A stretch of DNA of 64,000 nucleotides from Thermohalobaculum sp039187815. GTDB taxonomy: Bacteria; Pseudomonadota; Alphaproteobacteria; Rhodobacterales; Rhodobacteraceae. The stretch lies in contig JBCCZI010000004.1 of NCBI GenBank assembly GCA_039187815.1, positions 1-64,000 of the forward strand, given 5' to 3'. Of the stretch, positions 53,056 to 61,525 are shown one piece after another; positions within the stretch are counted from its first letter, which is position 1, and each line of letters begins with the position of its first letter. A program made the position numbers and the translations under genes. The notes under the pieces are model-generated. The model was not told where the DNA came from. It searched no databases and was given only the letters and a program-made list of their open reading frames with translations.

Positions 53056-53921
53056 GCGGGCGCCCCGGTCGGATAGAGCTGCGGGAAGAACGAGCCGGCG
53101 ATGCGGTCGCCCTCGCCGTACCCGGCGGCCTCAAAGATCGCCCGCTCGTCCTTGGCCCAGTCGCCGCGATAGCGGATAACGCCGTCCGGGGACGTCATGC
53201 GCAGCGTGAAGCGCCGCACTGTGCGGGTCGGCACGGTGCTGGCCAGTCCGCCGTGCAGCGTGCGCATGTCGAAGAAGATGCAGTCGCCCGCGTCGAGATC
53301 CCATTGCAGCAGCTCATAGCTGTCCGGGTCCGCGGCCACATCCGGTGGCGCAAAATAGCGCTGGCCGTTCACCTCGACCCCATCGGCCAGGGCGTCCGGC
53401 CCGTCCTGCTGGTGACCATCGGCAAAGCGTACGCGCATGAAGAGCTTGTCCCACAGATGCGAGCCCTTGACGAAGGCGATGCCGTTCTCGCGCGTCACCG
53501 GTTCGAGCGGCAGCCAGAGCACACACATGGTGCCCTCAAAGTCGAAATAGGCGAGGTCCTGGTGAAACGGCGGGCGCGAGCGCGATCCCGCCTCGCGGAG
53601 GAACCAGTTGTCCATAACCAGGTTCACGCTCGGCGCGCCCAGCAAGCCGGCCGCCAGCGCGCCGCACGGGCTCTCATGCACAAAGCGGCGGAACTGGGGG
53701 ATGTCGTTCCAGACCCAGAAATCCTCGACATAGGCCGGTGCACCGGGCTCTTTGGTGTGCCGGGCCAGGCGCGGCGAGGGATCGCCGAGATCCGCATCGA
53801 TGCCCTCGCCAAGGATCTTGAGCCAGTCGGTGTCAAAGGCGCCTCGCAGGCACACGGCCCCGTCGCGGCGAAAGGCATCGATATCGGTGTCGGCGACGAG
53901 GGGCGATTGGGTCTCTGCCAT
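53052..53921 (-). CDS. Phytanoyl-CoA dioxygenase-family Fe/2-oxoglutarate enzyme
   Basis: The protein has 289 residues from ATG 53921 with an AAGGAGA ribosome site. The iron triad is visible as H120-x-D122 (FHQDLAYFD) and a distal H223 (DMRTLHGG), with a 2-oxoglutarate-binding Arg further on. Such enzymes hydroxylate carbon next to a carboxylate, N-methyl or similar group; the substrate is open. It is the first gene of a two-gene operon with the DMGDH-like flavoprotein, consistent with degradation of an N-methylated or quaternary amine. Confidence 0.86.
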   Translation of the reverse strand: MAETQSPLVADTDIDAFRRDGAVCLRGAFDTDWLKILGEGIDADLGDPSPRLARHTKEPGAPAYVEDFWVWNDIPQFRRFVHESPCGALAAGLLGAPSVNLVMDNWFLREAGSRSRPPFHQDLAYFDFEGTMCVLWLPLEPVTRENGIAFVKGSHLWDKLFMRVRFADGHQQDGPDALADGVEVNGQRYFAPPDVAADPDSYELLQWDLDAGDCIFFDMRTLHGGLASTVPTRTVRRFTLRMTSPDGVIRYRGDWAKDERAIFEAAGYGEGDRIAGSFFPQLYPTGAPA

Positions 53922-54119
53922 GGCGGTCTCCTTGGATCCAAGCTGCATGGAACGTCCGCGATGCATGCGGCGTCAATGGGGCTTGGTGAGCATGCGGAAA
54001 AGCCGATCTTGCGCTTCGAAAATCCGCAGGGGGCTTGCTCCGCGCATGGCACGCGCGAACGCTGAGCGCCGAGGCCGCACCGGGCTGTCGGGCGGCATAT
54101 CTGACGGGAGATGCATGCC

Positions 54120-55658
54120 ATGGAGCCGGGTCGCCGTTCGCGCCGTCGGTCCGCCACGGCCGGGCGCGCGGCACGTGTGGCCAAACGCCGCTCGGACAGC
54201 GGTCAGCCGAATCCCGCACCGCCAGGGCAGCCGGGCGGGCTCTACCGGCCTTTGAGCGAGGCCGAGCTCAGCGCGATTTGGTCCACAGCATTGCGGTTGT
54301 TGTCCGAGCTCGGCATGGGTGCGGCACCCGATGTGCTGGTCGATGTGGCCCGGGATAGGGGCGCGCGCGTCAACGCCGACGGCCGGCTCTGCTTTCCCCC
54401 CGCCATGATCAAGGCGATCATCGCGGCGACCCCGCGCCGGTTTACGCTCCATGGCCGTGCACCGGGGCGCGCCATCGAGGTCGGCGGAGACGGCGTGCAT
54501 TTCGGCACCGGCGGGGCGGCGGTCCAGACCCTGGATCTGGAGACAGGACAGTACCGGCCCTCGACGCTGGCGGATCTGCACGCCTTTACCCGGCTGCAGG
54601 ACCGGCTGACGAATGTGAGCTGGTTCACCCGCTGTTGCATCGCGACGGATGTCGAGGACGCCTTCGATCTGGATGTGAACACGGCCTATGCTCTTCTGGC
54701 CAACACCACCAAGCCGGTGGGCACGGCGTTCACGCTCGGCGCCCATGTGGACCCGATCGTGGACCTGTTTGATATGGTTTTGGGCGGCCCCGAGCGGTTT
54801 CGGGCCACGCCCTTTTGCAAAGCGCATATCAGCCCTGTGATCTCTCCGCTGCGCTATGGCGAGGATGCGGTGGAGGTCACGCTCGCTTGCACCCGGCGCG
54901 GGGTTCCGATCAACTGCATCATCGCGGCGCAGTCCGGGGCGACGGCGCCGGCGACCCTGGCGGGGTTCCTGGCGCAGAGCTTGGCCGAGACCCTGGCCGG
55001 GCTTGCCATGGTCCACGTCTTTGCCCCGGGCCATCCGGTGATCTTCTCGAACTGGCCCTTGGTGGTCGATCTGCGCACGGGCGCGTTCTCGGGCGGGGCG
55101 GCCGAGAGTGCGGTGCTGAATGCGGCTGCCGCGCAGCTGTCGAACTGGCTGGGGCTGCCCTCGGGCGTTGCCTGCTCGATGACCGATGCCAAGGCGCTCG
55201 ATGCCCAGATGGGGGCCGAGAAGGCCATTGCCGCCCTGGCGGCGGGGCTGGCTGGGGGCAACATGATCTACGAATCGAGTGGGATGATGGCGGCGCTTCT
55301 CGGCGCGAGCTTTGAGGCCTTTGTGATCGATGACGAGATGCTGGGGGCGGTCTATCGCATGCTCCGCGGGGTCGAGGTGACTGAGAGCGCGCTGGCCTTC
55401 GAGACCATTCGAGCGGCGGTTCTGGGAGAGGGGCATTTTCTCGGCGCAGCCGAGACCCTGGCGGCGGTGGAGCGGGATTACTTCTATCCCTCGCTGGCCG
55501 ATCGCGATCCGCCGGCGCTCTGGGCCGAGAACGGGCGTCCGGACATCGCCGAGCGCGCCCGGGCCAAGGCGCGCGCCATCTTGGCAGAGCACAAGCCGGA
55601 TCCGCTCGGCCCCCAACTCGACCGAGCCATTCGGCGCCGGTTCCGCATCCTCGCCTAG
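54120..55658 (+). CDS. MttB-superfamily methyltransferase (non-pyrrolysine), first copy
   Basis: The protein has 512 residues from ATG 54120, nine bases after GGGAG. An Arg-rich, disordered N-terminal 40 residues precedes the TIM-barrel, with segments VHFGTGGAAVQTLDLETG, TSLRE-like regions, and CSMTDAKALDAQMGAEKA near residue 360. The frame contains no in-frame amber codon, so the pyrrolysine of true trimethylamine methyltransferase is absent. Relatives demethylate glycine betaine, carnitine or proline betaine. It is divergent from the PhyH/DMGDH pair and tail-to-tail (4-base overlap) with LysR. Confidence 0.85.
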   Translation: MEPGRRSRRRSATAGRAARVAKRRSDSGQPNPAPPGQPGGLYRPLSEAELSAIWSTALRLLSELGMGAAPDVLVDVARDRGARVNADGRLCFPPAMIKAIIAATPRRFTLHGRAPGRAIEVGGDGVHFGTGGAAVQTLDLETGQYRPSTLADLHAFTRLQDRLTNVSWFTRCCIATDVEDAFDLDVNTAYALLANTTKPVGTAFTLGAHVDPIVDLFDMVLGGPERFRATPFCKAHISPVISPLRYGEDAVEVTLACTRRGVPINCIIAAQSGATAPATLAGFLAQSLAETLAGLAMVHVFAPGHPVIFSNWPLVVDLRTGAFSGGAAESAVLNAAAAQLSNWLGLPSGVACSMTDAKALDAQMGAEKAIAALAAGLAGGNMIYESSGMMAALLGASFEAFVIDDEMLGAVYRMLRGVEVTESALAFETIRAAVLGEGHFLGAAETLAAVERDYFYPSLADRDPPALWAENGRPDIAERARAKARAILAEHKPDPLGPQLDRAIRRRFRILA

Positions 55659-56665
55659 TGCTCGGGCGTGTCCAGCAGGCGGATCGCGTCGTCGAGCCAA
55701 GGGGCCAAAGCGCGCGCCGGCTCTACGGCTCGCTCTGCAATCGCGGTACGCAGGGCGTGCGCGGTCAAGCCGGGCAAGGAGCCCAGTGTCCCGGCACTGG
55801 CATAGAGCGACAGATGCCGCGCAAAGCCCGCGAAGGGCAGGGGCCGCATCTCGAGGGCTGCGTGCACCTGCGGCGTGCGCAGATAGCCAAGCGCGGTGGT
55901 GATCGTCCAGCCGCCCGTGCGCGCCACCAGCGCCATGGCGGCGTGGTTGGTGTCGACGGCAAACCGGGGGGCGGCATCGAAGCGCAGGCGTTGGAGCTGT
56001 GCCGCGATCTGGCGCCGGATGATCTGCGGTTCGGCAAAGCCGGTCATGGGCGCGCGGCCGAGGGCCGAGCGCAGGTTCTCGCCCTCGCCCTCACCCTTGC
56101 CCTCGGCCAACAGGCCCTTGGCCACGACCAGGACAAAGGGGTCGCGCACCAGGGCGTGGCGCTCGAGATCCGGCGGGGTCGGATCGCTGTCCGCCGCCAC
56201 GGCCAGATCCACCGACCGTGCCATCAGCGCTTCGAGATTGGCGTGGCTCAACCCCGTGCGGCACAGAACCGTGCCCACGGGCAGCATCTCGGCCAGCGCG
56301 AGCAAGAGGGTCGGCGTCACATCCGCGTCGAAATCCTCGATCATGGCCAGGCGCAGTTCCGGAAGCGCGGCAAAGCGCCCCTCAGACAGCTCGGCCCGGG
56401 CCTTGAGCAAGCTGTCGAGCGCGCCTCGGGCATGGCCGATAAAGACCCGTCCGGCCGGGGTGAGATCGATGGGCCGCGCCGTGCGGTCGAGCAACCGGGC
56501 GCCCACTGCGCTCTCGAGATTGGTGAGCTGCTGGGAGAGCGCGGAGGGGCTGGCCTCGAGCCGGCGCGCCGCCTCGGCCAGACTGCCGGCCTCGACGACC
56601 GCGACAAAGGCCTCGATCGCGCGCAATGTCAGCCGGGCCGTTGGATCCTTGGGCGTCGCCTGCAT
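55655..56665 (-). CDS. LysR-family transcriptional regulator
   Basis: The protein has 336 residues from ATG 56665 with GGGAG upstream. The helix-turn-helix is IEAFVAVVEAGSLAEAARRLEASPSALSQQLTNLE; the effector domain includes LRLAMIEDFDADVTPTLL. It follows the GcvT gene by 81 bases on the same strand and likely regulates the surrounding MttB/GcvT genes. A short GKGEGEGEN insert in the effector domain is unusual. Confidence 0.92.
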   Translation of the reverse strand: MQATPKDPTARLTLRAIEAFVAVVEAGSLAEAARRLEASPSALSQQLTNLESAVGARLLDRTARPIDLTPAGRVFIGHARGALDSLLKARAELSEGRFAALPELRLAMIEDFDADVTPTLLLALAEMLPVGTVLCRTGLSHANLEALMARSVDLAVAADSDPTPPDLERHALVRDPFVLVVAKGLLAEGKGEGEGENLRSALGRAPMTGFAEPQIIRRQIAAQLQRLRFDAAPRFAVDTNHAAMALVARTGGWTITTALGYLRTPQVHAALEMRPLPFAGFARHLSLYASAGTLGSLPGLTAHALRTAIAERAVEPARALAPWLDDAIRLLDTPEH

Positions 56666-56746
56666 CTCTCCCGTCCCGTGACCTGCGATCAGCCAAGGCT
56701 GAGGCCACGGGCTTGTCAAGCGGGGAGCATCGGTGGCCGGCGGGGA

Positions 56747-57841
56747 TCAGGCCGCGTGGGTGCGCGCCTTTTGGGGATCGTAGATCGGCATCGGCACCAC
56801 GGCGGCCGTGGTCTCGAGCGCGTCACCACGCAGCACCAGCGTGCTCCCCTCGGCCACATCGGCCCGCACATGCGCTAGGGCTAGGGATTTTTCCAGGCGG
56901 TGAGAATAGGCGGGGCTGTTCACCGTGCCCACGGCCGTGCCGCCAAGCAGCAGGGTCTCGCCGCCCTCCACCATGTCCGAATGGTCGATGACCAGGCCGA
57001 CATTGCGGATCTTGGGCGCGCCCTCGGCCGCCAAGAGCGCGGTGCGCCCCCGGAAATCGGGCTTGTCGCGGTTCACGGTGAAGCCGAGGCCGACCTCCCA
57101 GGGCGTGTGATCCGTGGTCATGTCATAGCCGTAGAACAACAGCCCGGCCTCGATCCGGACCTTGTCGAGCGCTGTGAAGGAACAGGGCATCACGCCGGCC
57201 GCAACCAAGTCGTCCCAAACCTCGCCCGCATGGCGTGCGTCGACAAAGAGCTCATAGCCGCGCTCGCCGGAATAGCCGGTGCGCGAGATGCGGCAGGGAT
57301 GACCGAACAGCTCGACCGCGCGGTGCTGGAAATAGGCGAGCGGCGCCAGATCCTCCGAGCAGGCGGCGTTCAGGACAGCCAATGCCTGCGGCCCCTGGAC
57401 CGAGATGTCGTGCAGAGCGTCGGTGAATTCGATCGCCACATCCTTGCCCTCGGCCGAGGCCGTCAACAGCGCCATGGTGTCGCCGGAGCCATGGACGACC
57501 ATCCACTCCTCCCCCCCATTGTTCGAGACGATGGCGTCATCGGCCATGGTCCCCGCTTCGGTCAGGACCGAGAGATAGGCCGAGCGACCGGGCCCGACCC
57601 GGCTCATATCGCGGGTTGTCAGATGATCGAGCACGGCGGCCGCATCCGGCCCGCGCACAAAGACCTTCTTCAGCGGAGACATGTCGAACATGCCGACCGC
57701 GTCGCGCACCGCGTCGTGCTCGTCCCGCGGATCGCTGCTGTAGGACCAGGCGGTGCCCATGCCGTTCCAGTCCTCAAGACCCGAGCCAAGGGCCCGGTGG
57801 CGGTCGGCGAGAACGGATGTGCGGCTGAGAGGGTCGGTCAT
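56747..57841 (-). CDS. GcvT-family aminomethyltransferase (folate-dependent)
   Basis: The protein has 364 residues from ATG 57841 with AGGAG upstream; a longer start at 57868 would overlap the upstream gene. GcvT features are AVGMFDMSPLKKVFVRGPDA, DHLTTRDM, the conserved RTGYSGERGYELF and FTVNRDKPDF. It transfers a one-carbon unit between an aminomethyl or methyl donor and tetrahydrofolate. It starts 17 bases after the second MttB-like gene and is likely its partner rather than part of a glycine cleavage system (no gcvH or gcvP nearby). Confidence 0.88.
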   Translation of the reverse strand: MTDPLSRTSVLADRHRALGSGLEDWNGMGTAWSYSSDPRDEHDAVRDAVGMFDMSPLKKVFVRGPDAAAVLDHLTTRDMSRVGPGRSAYLSVLTEAGTMADDAIVSNNGGEEWMVVHGSGDTMALLTASAEGKDVAIEFTDALHDISVQGPQALAVLNAACSEDLAPLAYFQHRAVELFGHPCRISRTGYSGERGYELFVDARHAGEVWDDLVAAGVMPCSFTALDKVRIEAGLLFYGYDMTTDHTPWEVGLGFTVNRDKPDFRGRTALLAAEGAPKIRNVGLVIDHSDMVEGGETLLLGGTAVGTVNSPAYSHRLEKSLALAHVRADVAEGSTLVLRGDALETTAAVVPMPIYDPQKARTHAA

Positions 57842-57858
57842 CGGGAGCTCCTGTGCGT

Positions 57859-59418
57859 TCAATGCCATTGATCGGTCATCTCGGATTTTCGGCGCTGGAC
57901 GAAATCCGTGAGCGCCTCGGCAAGGCCAGCCTCCATGGGCGGCGGCTCATAGGCGGCGAGCATGGCTTTCCAGCGGGCGTTCGCGCGGTGTTCAAGCGTC
58001 GGTGCACCGGCATCCGACCAGGCCTCAAAGGACCCGGCCTCCGGCAGATCCGGGGCGTAGTTGGCGGTCCGGTAGTGGCTGAGCGTGTGTCCCGTGGACA
58101 GAAAGTTCTGCCCCGGACCGGTCTCGTGATACGAGGCCCGCGCCATGGCCGCGCCATCGGTCTGGAAGCCCTGCAGCAGCCGCAGCATCGCGCCGCAATG
58201 GTCGAGATCCATCACGAATTTCTCGTACGACACCGTCAGGCCGCCCTCGAGCCACCCGGCCGCATGCCATACCTGGTGCGCGCCCGACAGCAGGGCCGCC
58301 CACATGGCATCGGCGCTGTCCTGCATGGCCTGGCCATCTGCTGCGTTCGAGGCGGTGATCTGCCCTCCGCCCGCGCGCACCGGGATGCCCAGACGCCGCC
58401 CGAGCTGCCCCAGGGCCAGGGTCACCAAGTTTGCCTCGGGTGTCCCAAAGGTCAGCGCACCGGATTTGAGGTTTACCGTCGAATGGAAGCTGCCGAGCAC
58501 GCAAGACACGCCTGGACGCACCAGCTGGGCCAAGGCGATCCCGACCATCCCTTCGGCCAGGGTTTGCGCCGCAATGGCCGCCGGCGTGATCGGTCCCATG
58601 ATCCCGCCAAAGACCGCCGGCGAGACCGCCACGCATTGGTTCGCCGCCGCGTAGATCCGCAGCACCTCCGACATGCTGGCGTCATAGACCAGCGGCGAGT
58701 TCACATTGATATTGGCCTGGATCACGGCATGCTGATCGAGCACCGCTGGCCCAAAGGCCAAGGCGGCCATAGCGATCGAGTCCCGGGCCCGTTCGGGCGC
58801 CGTGACGCTGCCCATAAAGGGTTTGGTCGACAGGGTCAGATGCGCCTGGATCATGTCGAGATGCCGCTTGTTCACCGGCACATCGACCGGCTCACAGACC
58901 GTCCCGCCCGAGTGGTGGAGCCAGGGCGAGGCATAGGCAAGGCGCACCAGGTTCCGGAAATCCTCGAGCGTCGCATAGCGCCGGCCGCGGTCGAGATCAG
59001 TGACGAAAGGGGAGCCATAGCCCGGCATCAGAACGACATGGTCGCCCCCCAGGGTGACGCTGAGCGCCGGATCGCGGGCGAGCAGCTGGAACTGCCTGGG
59101 CGCGGTCGCGCAGAGGGCGCGCGTCTGGCCTGGGGCGAACCGGACCCGCTCCCCCACAACTTCGGCGCCTGCCTCCCGGAACAGCGCAAGCGCGGTGGGA
59201 TCGCCGCGAAACTCGACCCCGATCTCGTTCAGGATCCAATCGGCCTGGTCCTCGATGGCCGCGAGCGCTGCGTCGTCCAGCAAGGCCAAGGGCGGGATCT
59301 GGCGCCGCGTGGGTCCGGGCAGCGGGGCGGCCGCGCGTCTCGGCTCCCGACGCCCACCGCGACGCTTTGTGCTCGCGGCCTGCGCCGAGCGGTCATGGCG
59401 TGTCGGTTCCGATTGCAT
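57859..59418 (-). CDS. MttB-superfamily methyltransferase (non-pyrrolysine), second copy
   Basis: The protein has 519 residues from ATG 59418 (another in-frame ATG lies at 59463). An Arg/Ala-rich N-terminal tail is followed by LDDAALAAIEDQADWILNEIGVEF, which is the MttB-type N-terminal helix, and by GTPEANLVTLALGQLGRRLGIPVRAGGGQ near the active-site strand. No amber codon interrupts the frame. It is the first gene of an operon with GcvT and LysR, divergent from a GcvA-like LysR. No corrinoid protein is encoded nearby. Confidence 0.87.
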   Translation of the reverse strand: MQSEPTRHDRSAQAASTKRRGGRREPRRAAAPLPGPTRRQIPPLALLDDAALAAIEDQADWILNEIGVEFRGDPTALALFREAGAEVVGERVRFAPGQTRALCATAPRQFQLLARDPALSVTLGGDHVVLMPGYGSPFVTDLDRGRRYATLEDFRNLVRLAYASPWLHHSGGTVCEPVDVPVNKRHLDMIQAHLTLSTKPFMGSVTAPERARDSIAMAALAFGPAVLDQHAVIQANINVNSPLVYDASMSEVLRIYAAANQCVAVSPAVFGGIMGPITPAAIAAQTLAEGMVGIALAQLVRPGVSCVLGSFHSTVNLKSGALTFGTPEANLVTLALGQLGRRLGIPVRAGGGQITASNAADGQAMQDSADAMWAALLSGAHQVWHAAGWLEGGLTVSYEKFVMDLDHCGAMLRLLQGFQTDGAAMARASYHETGPGQNFLSTGHTLSHYRTANYAPDLPEAGSFEAWSDAGAPTLEHRANARWKAMLAAYEPPPMEAGLAEALTDFVQRRKSEMTDQWH

Positions 59419-59498
59419 GGGTTGGCGCACTCCCCGGTTTCGCCCCCAGCTTGCCGAGAGCATGGGCCTGTGGTCGAGCGAAGAGTTCTGGCCTTTCC

Positions 59499-59515
59499 GT
59501 TTAGTCAAGTTAAAC
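59499..59515. promoter_or_regulatory. Palindrome GTTTA-N7-TAAAC at LysR start
   Basis: A perfect 5-bp inverted repeat with a 7-base centre lies 7 bases upstream of the GcvA-like LysR ATG and 81 bases from the MttB gene start. It is in the position of an autoregulatory LysR site controlling both divergent genes. Confidence 0.45.
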
Positions 59516-59522
59516 TCGCGCC

Positions 59523-60407
59523 ATGCGGTTCAAACATTATGAAGGTCTGCGCAGCTTCGCCATCGTGGCGCGCCATGGGCGCATCACCGGGGCCGCCGAG
59601 GAGTTGAACCTGACCAAGGGCGCGGTGTCACACCAGATCAAGGCGCTGGAGGGCGAGCTTGGGTTCGACCTCTTCCACCGCATGCCCAGAGGCGTGCGGC
59701 TGACCCAAAAGGGCCAGCTGCTGCTCCATTCCGCGCGGACCGCCTTCGACATGCTCGACCGGCAGATCGAAGCCCTGCGCGACCAGGCGCGGCGCTCGAT
59801 CACCTTGGGGCTGTCGACCTATCTCGCCTCACGATGGCTCTCGCCGCGGCTGAAGGACTTCATCCAGCACCATCCCTCGATCCGGTTGCGCATTCAGCCG
59901 ATGGTGGACCTCTTCGATCTCGAGCGGGACGGCATCGACATCGCGATCCGCTGGGGGCGCGGAACCTGGACCGATATGCGGATCGAGCCGCTGTTCCACT
60001 GCCCGGCCTTCCCCGTGGCCGCACCGCAGACCGCCGCGCGGATCAGGCAGGTGGGCCTGGCGGCTGGCCTGTCTGAGACCATGCTGCTGGATGACCGCGA
60101 CGGCAGCACCGCCTGGGCAGAGTGGCTGGAGCTGGCCGGGCTGCCGAGCCGGGCGCGGCGAGGGACGCTGACGATCCCGGACCCCAATGTCCGTGTCCAG
60201 GCGGTGGTCGATGACCAGGGTGTCGCGATCAACGATCCGCTGATCGCGCCAGAATTGGCCTCGGGCGCCTTGGTGCGCCTCTCCGACGTTGCGCTCGACG
60301 ACTATGGCTATCACATCGCCTTGCCGCCCGATGCGCTCAGCAACCCCGATATCGGCCTCTTGGTCGCGTGGCTCAAGGCCGAGGCGCACGAGCGCGCGCA
60401 CCCCTAG
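59523..60407 (+). CDS. GcvA-like LysR-family transcriptional regulator
   Basis: The 294-residue protein has the GcvA-type N-terminus (SFAIVARHGRITGAAEELNLTKGAVSHQIKALEGELGFDLFHR) and an effector domain with LGLSTYLASRWLSPRLKDF and DIAIRWGRGTW, typical of that subgroup. GcvA regulates glycine cleavage; here it is divergent from an MttB/GcvT operon, so it likely controls N-methyl compound or one-carbon genes. The palindrome directly before its start is the likely target. Confidence 0.93.
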   Translation: MRFKHYEGLRSFAIVARHGRITGAAEELNLTKGAVSHQIKALEGELGFDLFHRMPRGVRLTQKGQLLLHSARTAFDMLDRQIEALRDQARRSITLGLSTYLASRWLSPRLKDFIQHHPSIRLRIQPMVDLFDLERDGIDIAIRWGRGTWTDMRIEPLFHCPAFPVAAPQTAARIRQVGLAAGLSETMLLDDRDGSTAWAEWLELAGLPSRARRGTLTIPDPNVRVQAVVDDQGVAINDPLIAPELASGALVRLSDVALDDYGYHIALPPDALSNPDIGLLVAWLKAEAHERAHP

Positions 60408-60425
60408 CGACCGGCGCAGGCCCGG

Positions 60426-60782
60426 TCATCTGGGATGCTGCATACCCCACAGGCGGAGCGCCTCGATGGCGTCCCGCAGCAAACGCCCCTTTTCGGTCAG
60501 GCTGTACTCGACCCGCGGGGGCACGACGGCAAAGACTTTGCGCGAGACGATCCCGTCGGCCTCGAGCTCGCGCAACTGTTTGGTCAGGCTGCGCTGGGTG
60601 ACATTGCCGACCCGCCGCAGCAGCGCGTTGAAGCGCAGCGTCTGGTCCAACAGGTGATAGATGATCAGCCCCTTCCACTTTCCCGCAATCTGCTCAAGCG
60701 CGGCCTCGACCGGGCAGCCATCGCTGCAGTCATAGCGCTCGAAGCGGGCGGTGGCCGGATCGTCTGGCATCTTGGTATCCAT
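60426..60782 (-). CDS. HxlR-family transcriptional regulator
   Basis: The protein has 118 residues from ATG 60782. The winged-helix domain reads CPVEAALEQIAGKWKGLIIYHLL and RSLTKQLRELEADGIVSR, as in HxlR/HypR regulators. Cys23 before Pro-Val-Glu is the conserved redox Cys, and Cys19 is four residues earlier. It is divergent from the ABM-DUF1330-SDR genes and probably represses them until an electrophile or quinone stress modifies the Cys. Confidence 0.9.
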   Translation of the reverse strand: MDTKMPDDPATARFERYDCSDGCPVEAALEQIAGKWKGLIIYHLLDQTLRFNALLRRVGNVTQRSLTKQLRELEADGIVSRKVFAVVPPRVEYSLTEKGRLLRDAIEALRLWGMQHPR

Positions 60783-60785
60783 TTG

Positions 60786-60814
60786 GTGCGTATAGCCCCG
60801 AAGTGTGCGTACTT
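60786..60814. promoter_or_regulatory. Repeated GTGCGTA and palindrome in HxlR/ABM intergenic region
   Basis: GTGCGTA occurs at 60786-60792 and 60806-60812, exactly 20 bases apart (two helical turns). The second copy sits in the palindrome AAGT-GTGCGT-ACTT (60801-60814). This is a candidate HxlR operator covering both divergent promoters. Confidence 0.45.
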
Positions 60815-60880
60815 GTGTCTGTGCGCCTGTCCGGTCATATGCCGACCAGACGCCATTTGTCAAAACGAGGAGCCCGCCCG

Positions 60881-61168
60881 ATGCCACTCACCATCCTGGC
60901 CCAGATCGCCGCCGTTCCCGGCAAGGAAGCGCTGGTGCGATCCGAGCTCGAGAAGCTCATTCCCATCACCCGCGCCGAGGACGGCTGCCTGCAATACGAT
61001 CTGCATGTGGACACGACCAAGCCCGGATTTTTCGTGTTCTACGAGAACTGGGCATCCCGCGAGCAGTGGCAGACCCACATGAACGCGCCGCATTTGGCCG
61101 CCTATATGCTGGCCACCGAGGGCGCGGTCGAGAGCTTCACCCTGAACGAGATGACGAAACTCGTCTGA
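60881..61168 (+). CDS. Antibiotic-biosynthesis-monooxygenase (ABM/YgiN) domain protein
   Basis: The 95-residue protein begins at ATG 60881, eight bases after GAGGAG. The compact ferredoxin-like ABM domain reads TILAQIAAVPGKEALVRSELEKLI and EDGCLQYDLH, with YENWASREQWQTHM near the C-terminus. Members oxidise quinols or act on small aromatics without cofactor. It is the first gene of the HxlR-divergent operon. Confidence 0.88.
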   Translation: MPLTILAQIAAVPGKEALVRSELEKLIPITRAEDGCLQYDLHVDTTKPGFFVFYENWASREQWQTHMNAPHLAAYMLATEGAVESFTLNEMTKLV

Positions 61169-61190
61169 GGGCCATCGATTGGAGACTGTC

Positions 61191-61493
61191 ATGGCATTCT
61201 ACTCGGTTCTTGCCGTCACGCCGACGACCCAGGATTGGATCCCGGGCTATCTGCCGGCGGCCAACGCACTGGTGGCGCAGCATGGCGGCACCTATCTGGC
61301 GCGCACGGCGAACCATGCGCGTCTGGAGGGCAGTGGCGCCGATGCGGCCTTGCGGATCATCATCGAATGGCCCTCCAAAGCCGCGGCCGAGGCCTTTATG
61401 AACGATCCGGCGTACAAGGAGCATCTTGAGGCTCGGACCGCCGGGTCAGAGAGCCATCACGTCTTGATCGAAGGCAAGGACGACCTCGCCTGA
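61191..61493 (+). CDS. DUF1330 domain protein
   Basis: The 100-residue protein starts at ATG 61191, seven bases after GGAG (a TTG at 61179 is an unlikely upstream start). The DUF1330 pattern is FYSVLAVTPTTQDWIPGYLPAANALVAQHGG and IEWPSKAAAEAFMNDPAYKE. Dimeric alpha-beta barrel proteins of this group are found with ABM and SDR genes; the biochemical role is unknown. Confidence 0.85.
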   Translation: MAFYSVLAVTPTTQDWIPGYLPAANALVAQHGGTYLARTANHARLEGSGADAALRIIIEWPSKAAAEAFMNDPAYKEHLEARTAGSESHHVLIEGKDDLA

Positions 61494-61525
61494 GACGGGG
61501 CCAAGCGCCCAAGGAGAGCACAGCC

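Noticed and set aside
54120..59418. Pyrrolysine-containing MttB genes
   Set aside because: Both frames are uninterrupted; no in-frame TAG at the pyrrolysine position.
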